Shown: positions 18,112 through 25,760 of the stretch, piece after piece
How the letters are laid out: each line of letters begins with the position of its first letter
How positions within the stretch are numbered: position 1 is the first letter of the stretch
From: Streptomyces plumbidurans
Lineage (GTDB): Bacteria > Actinomycetota > Actinomycetes > Streptomycetales > Streptomycetaceae
Direction: 5' to 3'
DNA: 64,000 bases
NCBI RefSeq assembly: GCF_019857225.1
Contig: NZ_JAFJSY010000017.1
Span: 62,001-126,000 of the forward strand
The notes under the pieces: generated by a model
The model's input: only the letters and a program-made list of their open reading frames with translations
Database searches by the model: none
What the model was told of the DNA's origin: nothing
Translations under genes and position numbers: made by a program

Positions 18112-19343
18112 CGCTCCCCCTCGCCCTCGTTCCGCAGCAGCCCCCGCAGCCGCTCCCAGCCCTGCTCGTACGCGAACGCGTCCGGGCCCCACCGCAGCGC
18201 CGGCACCGTCCGCACCAGCCCCGACGCATCCCGCTCCAGCACATGCACCTCGGCGATCCGCCGCCGCCCGCTCCGGTCCCGTACGAGATGCAGGACCACC
18301 GACAGCGCCGCCGCCAACTGGCTGTGCAGCGCGGCCCGGTCGAGCCCGGCTGCCGTGCCGAGCGCCTCCAGGCGGGCCGGTACGTCGGCGGCGGCATTGG
18401 CGTGCAGAGTCCCCGAGCCGCCTTCGTGTCCCGTGTTCAGCGCGGCCAGCAGATGCACCACTTCGGGCCCGCGCACCTCACCCACGACCAGCCGGTCCGG
18501 CCGCATCCGCAGTGCCTGGCGCACCAGGTCCTGAAGCGTGACGAGTCCCGCGCCCTCCTGGTTGGCGGGTCTGGTCTCCAGGCGTACGACATGCGGGTGG
18601 TCGGGCCGCAGCTCCGCCGAGTCCTCGGCGAGCACGATCCGCTCGCCGCGTCCGACCAGCCCCAGCAGGGCGCTCAGCAGGGTCGTCTTGCCACTGCCGG
18701 TGCCGCCGCTGATCAGGAAGGACAGCCGTGCCTCGATCAGCGCCCGCAGGACGCGCTCGCCGCCCGGCGGCACCGTGCCCGCCGCGACCAGCTCGCCGAG
18801 GGTGAACGCCCGGGGCCGCACGACGCGCAGCGACAGGCTTGTGCAGCCCACGGCCACCGGCGGCAGCACCGCGTGCAGCCGTGTCCCGTCCGGCAGCCGG
18901 GCGTCGGCCCACGGGCGGGCGTCGTCGAGCCGCCGCCCGGCCACCGCGGCCAGGCGCTTCGCGAGACGCCGTACCGCCGCGGGGTCTGGGAAGCAGACCG
19001 ACGTCAGCTCCAGCCCGCCGCCCCGGTCCACCCAGACCCGGTCCGGGGCCGTCACCAGTACGTCGGTCACCGACGGATCGGCGAGCAGCGCCTCCAGCGG
19101 GCCGCTGCCGACCAGTTCGGACCGCAACTGCGCGGCCGCGCCGAGGACTTCCGCGTCCCCGAGGACCCGCCCCTGCTCCCGCAGTGCCTGCGCCACGCGC
19201 GCGGGCGTCGGCTCGGCCCCGCTCTCGACCAGCCACTGACGCACTCCGTCCAGGAGCCCCGGTGGCATGTGCCGGCCGCCCGCCGGGGCCTGCGCTCCGC
19301 CCATCCGCCGCGGCGCCCACACGGGGCCCGTACCGGCGCTCAT
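18108..19343 (-). CDS. TadA/CpaF-family secretion ATPase
   Basis: A 411-residue hexameric motor for tad pilus assembly or secretion. The Walker A is ISGGTGSGKTTLLSALL (near residue 210), the Asp-box is IVLAEDSAELRP, the Walker B region is RPDRLVVGEVRGPEV, and a His-box-like GTLHANAAAD follows. An N-terminal helical domain covers the first ~90 residues. Its ATG overlaps the CpaE-like gene stop (ATGA), and its own stop overlaps the first chimeric mini-ORF. Confidence 0.92.
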   Translation of the reverse strand: MSAGTGPVWAPRRMGGAQAPAGGRHMPPGLLDGVRQWLVESGAEPTPARVAQALREQGRVLGDAEVLGAAAQLRSELVGSGPLEALLADPSVTDVLVTAPDRVWVDRGGGLELTSVCFPDPAAVRRLAKRLAAVAGRRLDDARPWADARLPDGTRLHAVLPPVAVGCTSLSLRVVRPRAFTLGELVAAGTVPPGGERVLRALIEARLSFLISGGTGSGKTTLLSALLGLVGRGERIVLAEDSAELRPDHPHVVRLETRPANQEGAGLVTLQDLVRQALRMRPDRLVVGEVRGPEVVHLLAALNTGHEGGSGTLHANAAADVPARLEALGTAAGLDRAALHSQLAAALSVVLHLVRDRSGRRRIAEVHVLERDASGLVRTVPALRWGPDAFAYEQGWERLRGLLRNEGEGER

Positions 19344-20452
19344 GCGCCACCCGCTTCCACCAGGGCCCGCTCCCAGAACTCCTTGCAGAAGCGGGCCAGG
19401 GGGCCGCGTCCGCCGCCCGCGGGCGGCACCTTGCCCTCACCGGGGCGCAACAGCCCAGATTCCACCGGCAGTTCGCCGGCCAGGGGCAGCCTGAGCAGCC
19501 GGGCGACCTCGCGGTCGTCGAGGCCGGGTGCGTACGGCCCCCGTACCGCGGCCCGCAGATCGCGCAGGACCATGCCGACCGCGGAGGCCACCCGCCCGGC
19601 CGCGGCGACGGCGCGCAGCTCGCCGGGAACCACCAGGAGCCCGAGATCGAGCTGGGCCAGGACCTCCGCGACGCCGTCGTCGATGCGTCGCGGCAGGTCG
19701 ACGACCACGGTGCCGCCCCTTCGCCGGGCCGCGGCGAGCACCGCCCGGACGGCCTGCGGCGGCACCGCGACGCGGTCGCCGCGGTCCCAGCTGAGCACCC
19801 GCAGGGAGTGCAGTTTCGGCAGCGACTCCTCCAGGGCGCCGCCGCCGACCCGGCCGCGGGAGGCGGCGAACGCGGGCCAGCGCAGTCCCTCGGCGCTCTC
19901 GCCGCCGAGCAGGACATCCAGTCCGCCGCCCAGCGGATCGGCGTCCACGAGCAGGGTGCGCAGTCCTTCGTGCGCGGAGGTGACGGCGAGGGCGCACGCG
20001 AGCGTGGATGCTCCGGCCCCGCCGCGGCCCCCGATGACGCCCACCGTGAGGGCGGGCCGGCCCACGCCCTCGGCCACGTCGGCGATGCGGTCGACCAGCC
20101 ACTGTTCGCCGTCCGGCAGCACCAGGACGTGATCGGCGCCGATCTCGACGGCGCGCCGCCAGACCCCGGAGTCGTCCTGGTCGCGGCCGACCAGCACCAC
20201 TCCTCGTCTGCGCGCCGCCCCACGCACGCGGCGCGCGGCGTCGTCGCCGACCAGGACGAGCGGCGCCGTCTCCCAGGTGCCCGCGCGCTGCGGCACCGAG
20301 TGATGGACCTCCGGTGTGGCACCGGCCGCGGCGCACAGGCGCAAGAGGTCGTCGAGCAGTGCGACGTCCTCCGTGACGATCAGTGGTCCGGCCTGCCGTC
20401 CCGAGGCGGCCGGCGGTGGTTCGTGTGTGACGGCTCCGGTCACGGTCTCCAT
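19340..20452 (-). CDS. CpaE/TadZ-like MinD-family protein
   Basis: A 370-residue protein with an N-terminal receiver-like domain (residues 15-120) and a MinD/ParA-fold domain starting near residue 130. The nucleotide loop reads GGRGGAGAST: both the signature Lys and the GK lysine are missing, a degeneration also known in TadZ/CpaE proteins, which position the pilus machine. DADPLGGGLDVLL and VVVDLPRRID fit the later MinD motifs. I chose the ATG at 20450-20452; one at 20467 is also possible. First gene of the tad operon. Homologues are often labelled septum site-determining protein. Confidence 0.82.
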   Translation of the reverse strand: METVTGAVTHEPPPAASGRQAGPLIVTEDVALLDDLLRLCAAAGATPEVHHSVPQRAGTWETAPLVLVGDDAARRVRGAARRRGVVLVGRDQDDSGVWRRAVEIGADHVLVLPDGEQWLVDRIADVAEGVGRPALTVGVIGGRGGAGASTLACALAVTSAHEGLRTLLVDADPLGGGLDVLLGGESAEGLRWPAFAASRGRVGGGALEESLPKLHSLRVLSWDRGDRVAVPPQAVRAVLAAARRRGGTVVVDLPRRIDDGVAEVLAQLDLGLLVVPGELRAVAAAGRVASAVGMVLRDLRAAVRGPYAPGLDDREVARLLRLPLAGELPVESGLLRPGEGKVPPAGGGRGPLARFCKEFWERALVEAGGA

Positions 20453-20787
20453 CCCCCTTCGCTGCATGTCTCGCGCAGCCTCTGCGGCCACGCGATTCCC
20501 AAACGTGTGAAGAACCGTCGACCGGCCTTCATATGGGCGGCCGATAGGAACCGGCCAAACCCGCCCGACAAACCGGATCCGGGTCATGAACTCGGTCCGA
20601 GCGGGACGCGTTTGAATCACGGTGCAGCGAGCCGGGAAATCGTGTGGATCATGGTCGATAACTGTGGACGAGTCGGCGGTTGTGAATATCGCCGTCACCC
20701 ATACCGGTGAGCCTTGTACGGGCTCCGTGCGACTTCCGCAGAGCAGCCCGATCGCTACACACAGTGACGAATCATGAGCATGACGAA

Positions 20788-20807
20788 GAGGCGGCCGCAG
20801 CCGCCTC
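20788..20807. repeat. Hairpin GAGGCGGC/GCCGCCTC
   Basis: Perfect 8-bp stem with a CGCA loop, about 335 bases upstream of the cpaE-like start. Confidence 0.7.
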
Positions 20808-20859
20808 GAAGCGGCCGTACAACCGCATGAAAAGAGGAAAAACCCACCCGGACATGCGA

Positions 20860-20890
20860 CGACCCCCACCGGGGGGGAGAGTGGGGGTCG
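20860..20890 (-). terminator. Terminator-like hairpin upstream of the tad operon
   Basis: Perfect 10-bp stem CGACCCCCAC/GTGGGGGTCG with an 11-base G-rich loop. T-rich sequence follows only on the minus strand, so a leftward transcript is the more likely target. Confidence 0.5.
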
Positions 20891-21026
20891 TCTCCACGGC
20901 CGACTCGGGGGGGGAGGAGCCGGACCGGGTTAGCACGGTCGCGAACGATCCGTGACTTCCATGGTGTACCCGAGAGCCCTCTCAGGCAAACCCACGCGCC
21001 ACACCTTACGCCGAATGGGCTGCGCC

Positions 21027-21032
21027 TATGCT
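21027..21032 (+). promoter_or_regulatory. -10 box of the HAD gene (leaderless start)
   Basis: TATGCT stands 7 bases before the GTG at 21040, placing the transcript start at or next to the initiation codon. This is the main reason for choosing 21040 over the upstream ATG, which overlaps the box. Confidence 0.5.
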
Positions 21033-21039
21033 CGGGGTC

Positions 21040-21861
21040 GTGGAAAACCACTCCTTGCCCCGCACAGCCGCCTTCTTTGACCTGGACAAGACGGTCATTG
21101 CGAAGTCGAGCACGCTCACGTTCAGCAAGTCGTTCTACCAAGGCGGACTGATCAACCGCAGGGCCGCCTTGCGTACCGCATATGCCCAGTTCGTCTTCCT
21201 CGTCGGCGGCATGGACCACGACCAGATGGAGCGCACGCGCACGTACCTGTCCGCGCTCGTCCGCGGCTGGAACGTCCAGCAGGTCAAGGAGATCGTCGCC
21301 GAGACGCTGCACGACCTGATCGACCCGATCATCTACGACGAGGCCGCCTCCCTCATCGAGGAGCACCACACCGCCGGACGCGACGTCGTCATCGTGTCGA
21401 CGTCGGGCGCGGAGGTGGTGGAGCCCATCGGCGAGCTGCTCGGCGCCGACCGCGTGGTGGCGACGCGCATGGTCGTGGGCGAGGACGGCTGCTTCACCGG
21501 AGAGGTCGAGTACTACGCCTACGGCCCGACGAAGGCCGAGGCCGTCAAGGAACTGGCCCGCTCCGAGGGATACGACCTGGAGCGCTGTTACGCCTACAGC
21601 GACTCGGCGACCGATCTGCCGATGCTGCTGGAGGTCGGCCATCCGCATGCCGTGAACCCGGACCGCACCCTGCGCCGTGAGGCCCTCGCGCGCGGGTGGC
21701 CGATTCTCGACTTCCACCGCCCGGTGCGGCTGAAGCAGCGGATCCCGGGATTCGCCGTACCGCCCCGCCCGGCCCTGGTCGCCGCCGCCGCCATAGGCGC
21801 CGCGGCGGCCACCGCCGGTCTCGTCTGGTACGCCAACCGGCGCCGGGCGGCGACCATTTGA
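21040..21861 (+). CDS. HAD superfamily (SerB-like, IB subfamily) phosphatase
   Basis: A 273-residue hydrolase. Motif I is FFDLDKTVI (nucleophile Asp), motif II VIVSTSGAEV, motif III with Lys in GPTKAEAV, and motif IV YAYSDSATDLPML. A helical cap lies between motifs I and II. A C-terminal hydrophobic segment (VAAAAIGAAAATAGLVWYA) followed by NRRR suggests a membrane anchor with the enzyme on the cytoplasmic side. Substrate unknown; related proteins include phosphoserine-phosphatase-like and lysophosphatidate-type enzymes. The homologue in other streptomycetes has, as I recall, been linked to morphological differentiation. Confidence 0.85.
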   Translation: MENHSLPRTAAFFDLDKTVIAKSSTLTFSKSFYQGGLINRRAALRTAYAQFVFLVGGMDHDQMERTRTYLSALVRGWNVQQVKEIVAETLHDLIDPIIYDEAASLIEEHHTAGRDVVIVSTSGAEVVEPIGELLGADRVVATRMVVGEDGCFTGEVEYYAYGPTKAEAVKELARSEGYDLERCYAYSDSATDLPMLLEVGHPHAVNPDRTLRREALARGWPILDFHRPVRLKQRIPGFAVPPRPALVAAAAIGAAAATAGLVWYANRRRAATI

Positions 21862-22241
21862 TTCCGGTGTCCGTTTGCAACCTATTTGAGACCAAAAGTA
21901 AAGAAGTACAGCCAGGGGTTCCGCTTGCTTCGGTCCCGGAGTACAAAGGGGTTAACGGCCCGCGAGACCAAGGACATCCGAAAGGATCACCTTAAACATC
22001 GTATTTGGCCCCACGGACCGAGCATGAGCATCGGGCACCCACGCGACGTCGACCCGTCGATTACGGGCCAGCCGCACCAGGTGACGGGCAAAGTCCCGAC
22101 CTGATGGGCGATATATCGAGGACGCCTGGTAACCCGGTGAGCATGCCAGCGGCGGTACGAGTCCTCGTGCCGCCGCATCCCTTTGTCCGCCTTTACCGGC
22201 GGTCCCGGCATTCCCGGTTTTCAGCCGTTTCCCCGGACTTC
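21862..22241. other. Intergenic region downstream of the HAD and Fic-like genes
   Basis: 380 bases between two convergent genes. No supported ORF. It holds a strong hairpin at 22149-22176 and a second structured stretch at 22078-22103 (CAGGT ... ACCTG enclosing CGGG ... CCCG). The first 90 bases are A-rich for this genome. A non-coding RNA is possible but not shown. Confidence 0.45.
22149..22176 (-). terminator. Terminator hairpin of the Fic-like gene
   Basis: 13-bp stem GCGGCGGTACGAG with CTCGTGCCGCCGC (one G-T pair) and a 2-base apex, 66 bases downstream of the Fic-like stop. Could serve both convergent genes. Confidence 0.7.
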
Positions 22242-23066
22242 TCAGGCGGCCCCGCGCTGCAGTGCCTCGCACACGGCCGTCGACTCACGCGCACCGAGCC
22301 CAACTGCTTTTCCGCAGTGGGCGATCCAGGCGGCCACTCCCTCGGGCGTACCGGAGACATAGCCGTCGAGCGCGGCCAGATAGGCGGCCCGGCCCAGTTC
22401 GGCGTGGCCGACCTCCGCGGGGCAGACCGACTTCGGGTCGAGGCCGCTGCCGACGAGGACGATGCGTTCGGCGGTGCGCGCGATCAGGCCGTTGTGGGAC
22501 GTGAAGGGGCGCAGCGCGAGGAGTTCGCCGTGGACGACGGCGGCGGTGATCAGAGCCGGGGCCGAACTGCCCGAGATGATCAGCTCGGACAGGCCCTCCA
22601 GTCGGCCGTGGGCCTCGTCCGCGCGCGGGAGGTCCAGTTCGATCAGCGGTTCGTCGACGGGCTCGCCCGCCTGCCGCGGCCGGCCGACCTCGTCCTCGTT
22701 GCCGGCGGCGGCCACCAGGTGCAGCCGGGCCAGGACCCGCAGGGGCGACTGCCGCCAGATGGACAGCAGTTGACCCGCCTCCGCGGTGAGCCTCAGCGCG
22801 GCGCCCACCACGCGCGCGTCGTCGTCACCGCTGAAGTCGCTGCGCCGGCGCACCTCCTCCAGGGCCCAGTCGGCGCCCGAGAGCGCCGCGGAGCCACGGG
22901 CGCCGCGCAGCGCCGCCTCGGAGGTGATCTCGTTGCTGCGGCGCCGCATGACCCGGTGCCCGTAGACCCGGTCCACGGCCTTGCGCACGGACTCCACGGA
23001 CTCGGCGACACCGGGCAGCGAAGCCAGGGCGGCGAGCGGATCGGCGGTCGCGCCTGTCGTACTCAT
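22242..23066 (-). CDS. Fic/DOC-fold protein with degenerate active-site motif
   Basis: A 274-residue helical protein starting MSTTGATADP (ATG 23064-23066). Around residue 205 the sequence ALRPFTSHNGLIARTAERI aligns with the Fic motif HPFxxGNGRxxR: Pro-Phe, Asn-Gly and the final Arg are kept, but the catalytic His is Arg and the first Gly is His. AMPylation activity is therefore doubtful. Homologues in this place are often labelled oxidoreductase without evidence. It diverges from the CooC-like ATPase gene with about 100 bases between them. Confidence 0.65.
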   Translation of the reverse strand: MSTTGATADPLAALASLPGVAESVESVRKAVDRVYGHRVMRRRSNEITSEAALRGARGSAALSGADWALEEVRRRSDFSGDDDARVVGAALRLTAEAGQLLSIWRQSPLRVLARLHLVAAAGNEDEVGRPRQAGEPVDEPLIELDLPRADEAHGRLEGLSELIISGSSAPALITAAVVHGELLALRPFTSHNGLIARTAERIVLVGSGLDPKSVCPAEVGHAELGRAAYLAALDGYVSGTPEGVAAWIAHCGKAVGLGARESTAVCEALQRGAA

Positions 23067-23167
23067 GAGTACGACACTAGCCACCCAGGGGGCGCGCCCC
23101 ACGATTGAGTGGTCTTCTTCACGCATGTCTGCCACGCACAGCTATCGGACGACTACGCTTCGTGAAC

Positions 23168-24148
23168 ATGAAAATTGCTTTCGTCGGGAAGGGCGGCAGC
23201 GGCAAGACCACTCTGTCCTCTCTGTTCATCCGCCACCTCGCGGCCGCCGGAGCGCCGGTCGTCGCCGTGGACGCGGACATCAACCAGCACCTGGGCGTCG
23301 CGCTCGGCCTCGACGAGGAGGACGCCGCGGCGCTGCCGGCGATGGGCGACCGGCTGCCGCTGATCAAGGACTACCTGCGCGGCTCCAACCCGCGCATCAC
23401 CTCGGCCGAGTCGATGATCAAGACCACGCCGCCCGGCGAGGGCTCACGGCTGCTGCGCGTGCGCGAGGACAACCCGGTCTACGAGGCCTGTGCGCGTCCG
23501 GTGGAACTCGACGGCACCGCCGTCCGTTTGATGGTCACCGGCCCCTTCACGGACGCCGACCTGGGGGTCGCCTGCTACCACTCCAAGACAGGAGCGGTGG
23601 AGCTGTGCCTGAACCACCTGGTGGACGGGCAGGGCGAGTACGTCGTGGTGGACATGACGGCGGGCTCGGACTCCTTCGCCTCGGGCATGTTCACCCGCTT
23701 CGACATGACGTTCCTCGTCGCCGAGCCGACCCGGAAGGGGGTCTCCGTCTATCGCCAGTACAGGGAGTACGCCCGTGACTTCGGCGTCGTGCTGAAAGTC
23801 GTCGGCAACAAGGTGCAGGGCCAGGAGGATCTCGACTTCCTGCGCGCCGAGGTCGGGGACGACCTGCTGGTGACCGTGGGGCACTCGGACTGGGTGCGCT
23901 CCATGGAGAAGGGCCGCCCGCCACGGTTCGAGCTCCTGGAGGACGCCAACCGCCGCGCCCTGCGCATCCTGCGCGTCGCCGCGGACGCGACGTACGAACT
24001 GCGGGACCGGGAGAGCTACATGCACCAGATGGTGCACTTCCACCTGAAGAACGCGGCCTCCTGGGGCAACGCGCGAACGGGGGCCGACCTGGCGGCGCAG
24101 GTCGACCCCGGGTTCGTGCTCGGCGAGGGCGTCACCGCCGCGGTGTGA
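23168..24148 (+). CDS. CooC/MinD-like SIMIBI ATPase
   Basis: A 326-residue P-loop ATPase. The deviant Walker A is FVGKGGSGKTTLSS at the extreme N-terminus, the DxD motif is VVAVDADINQHLG and the Walker B-like segment is YVVVDMTAGSDSF. CooC relatives insert nickel into carbon monoxide dehydrogenase, but no CODH genes are nearby, so the client is unknown. ATG at 23168-23170; an upstream in-frame codon at 23105 would add 21 poorly conserved residues. It ends 6 bases before the stop of the convergent lipoprotein gene. Confidence 0.8.
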   Translation: MKIAFVGKGGSGKTTLSSLFIRHLAAAGAPVVAVDADINQHLGVALGLDEEDAAALPAMGDRLPLIKDYLRGSNPRITSAESMIKTTPPGEGSRLLRVREDNPVYEACARPVELDGTAVRLMVTGPFTDADLGVACYHSKTGAVELCLNHLVDGQGEYVVVDMTAGSDSFASGMFTRFDMTFLVAEPTRKGVSVYRQYREYARDFGVVLKVVGNKVQGQEDLDFLRAEVGDDLLVTVGHSDWVRSMEKGRPPRFELLEDANRRALRILRVAADATYELRDRESYMHQMVHFHLKNAASWGNARTGADLAAQVDPGFVLGEGVTAAV

Positions 24149-24154
24149 CCGGGG

Positions 24155-25426
24155 CTAGTGCTTGGCCGCGGGCGCCCCGGGCGCGCCCTTCGGGGCCGGG
24201 GCGGGGCGGCCCGACAGGTAGGACGCCCAGCCCTGCTTGGGTGCCTCGCCCACGGTGAGGTCGCGCAGCTTCGCCAGGACCTTCGGGTCCTGGGCGTCCA
24301 GCCAGTCGGCCAGCTGGTGGAAGGACACGCAGCGCACGTCGGGCTTGTTGCAGACCTTCTCGACGACCTCTTCGACGGCGCGCATGTAGGTGCCGCCGTT
24401 CCAGGCCTCGAAGTGGTTGCCGACGACCAGGGGTGCGCGGTTGCCGTTGTAGGCGCGGCTGAAGCCCTTCAGCAGGCCGTCGCGCATCTGGTCGCCCCAA
24501 TAATCGAACTTGTCGGGGTCACCCTGGGTCTGGGTGCCGGACTGGTTGACCATGAAGTTGTAGTCCATGGTGAGCTGCTCGTAGGAGTGGCCGGGGAAGG
24601 GCACGAGCTGCATCGACAGGTCCCACAGCCCTCCCTTCTTCTTCGGCCAGAGCTGTTCGTCGACCCCGCTGGAGTCGTAGCGGAAGCCCAGTTGGCGGGC
24701 GGCCTTCACAAAGTTCTGCTGGCCCTCGAGACAGGGTGTGCGCCCGCCGATGAGCTCCTTGTCGTAGTCGAAGGGCAGTGGGGCCGCCTTCGTCCTGCCG
24801 GTGTTGGTCTTCCAGCTCTTGACGAACTTCTTGGCCTGCGCGATCTCGCTCTTCCACTCGGCGACCGACCACTCGCCGACCCCGCCGTTCTTGCCGCAGA
24901 AGTGGCCGTTGAAGTGGGTGCCGATCTCGTTGCCCTCCAGCCACGCGAGGCGGACGTTGTCGAGCGTGGCCTTGATGTGCGCGTCGGTGAGGTAGCCGAT
25001 GTCGGAGCTGCCCGGCGAGTGCTGCGGCGGCTTGTACAGGTCGCGCTTGTCCTCCGGGAGCAGGTACAGGCCGCTGAGGAAGAACGTCATGTTCGCGTGG
25101 TTGGCCTTGGCGACCTTGCGGAAGTGGGAGAACAGCTTGTGGTCGTCCTCTCCCGCGCCGTCCCAGGAGAAGACGACGAACTGCGGAGGCTTCTGGCCGG
25201 GCCGCAGGCGCTCGGGTCTGGGCAGGTGCGGTTGGGCTCCGGTGTACGCGGTGGAGCCGTCGCCGATCAGCCGGACGACGCTGCCCGGCGCCAGGACCGG
25301 CTTAACCTTCTGCGGACCTGGAGCACCTCCCTTGGTGCCGCTGGAGCCGAGCGCGCAGCCGGCGACCGATGCGGCACAGGCCGCGGCGATCACGGCACCT
25401 TTGGCGATCCTGTGGGTGGCGGCCAT
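24155..25426 (-). CDS. Lipoprotein with polysaccharide-deacetylase-like fold
   Basis: 423 residues. Signal peptide with lipobox VAGC (Cys24), then a Pro/Gly linker. The body resembles NodB/glycoside hydrolase-deacetylase folds: FVVFSWDGAGEDD, MTFFLSGLYLL, GNEIGTHFNGHFCG (His pair in a metal-binding place) and a late LVVGNHFEAW. This suggests a secreted metal-dependent enzyme acting on a cell-wall or other glycan, but the catalytic set is not canonical. ATG at 25424-25426 with AAGGTGAG upstream. Confidence 0.7.
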   Translation of the reverse strand: MAATHRIAKGAVIAAACAASVAGCALGSSGTKGGAPGPQKVKPVLAPGSVVRLIGDGSTAYTGAQPHLPRPERLRPGQKPPQFVVFSWDGAGEDDHKLFSHFRKVAKANHANMTFFLSGLYLLPEDKRDLYKPPQHSPGSSDIGYLTDAHIKATLDNVRLAWLEGNEIGTHFNGHFCGKNGGVGEWSVAEWKSEIAQAKKFVKSWKTNTGRTKAAPLPFDYDKELIGGRTPCLEGQQNFVKAARQLGFRYDSSGVDEQLWPKKKGGLWDLSMQLVPFPGHSYEQLTMDYNFMVNQSGTQTQGDPDKFDYWGDQMRDGLLKGFSRAYNGNRAPLVVGNHFEAWNGGTYMRAVEEVVEKVCNKPDVRCVSFHQLADWLDAQDPKVLAKLRDLTVGEAPKQGWASYLSGRPAPAPKGAPGAPAAKH

Positions 25427-25760
25427 GTTCCGCTCACCTTCTTCCTTCTCTCAGGCCAACGCCGGTGAGGGCGTTTTCTGGTGGTATGCCGGGCTTGCCC
25501 GGCAACGCCGCCAAGGTCGCACGGGGCCGAGAAGGAATTAGTACGACAAGCCGATGAAATGACCCCTTCACTCATCAGTGGGATTCGTTACCCCATTCGC
25601 CAGGAAGCTCTATGCCTTCCCTTTACTCTGAATTACGATCTGTTTACCGAGCGTTGATTCATCCCGCCGCTGCACGCCGTGACCCACGGCCGCGACCAAC
25701 CCCCGCCCATCGGTGGGGACGACCTGATCCGCGACCGCGCCGCCCGGAGGAGACGGGAAC
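25427..25760. other. Divergent intergenic region upstream of the SulP-carbonic anhydrase gene
   Basis: 334 bases between two divergent genes. It holds a short perfect hairpin GCCGGGC/GCCCGGC at 25488-25503 and an A/T-rich stretch at about 25560-25660, where both promoters probably lie. No gene seen. Confidence 0.5.

Larger units (their letters stand above)
17762..18203. repeat. 146-bp tandem repeat, three copies, at the tadA/tadB junction
   Basis: The start/stop overlap of tadA and tadB recurs at 17817, 17963 and 18109, exactly 146 bp apart. Each unit joins the last ~29 codons of tadA to the first ~18 codons of tadB. Because 146 is not divisible by three, each copy shifts frame, but the built-in ATGA overlaps restore reading. 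Confidence 0.9.
20453..21039. other. Divergent intergenic region between the tad operon and the HAD gene
   Basis: 587 bases with no gene I can support. It must hold the tad promoter and the HAD promoter. It also holds two GC-rich hairpins (20788-20807 and 20860-20890). Reading leftward, the larger hairpin is followed within about 15 bases by T-rich DNA (GGGTTTTTCC, CTTTT), so it may attenuate or end a leftward transcript before the tad genes. Confidence 0.5.

Noticed and set aside
21862..22240. Known riboswitch (cyclic-di-AMP, cyclic-di-GMP or cobalamin) in the A-rich intergenic region
   Set aside because: None of the conserved core segments I know is present, and it lies between convergent 3' ends.
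22242..24148. Fic toxin-antitoxin module
   Set aside because: Genes are divergent, the Fic-like motif is degenerate and the neighbour is a P-loop ATPase, not an antitoxin.
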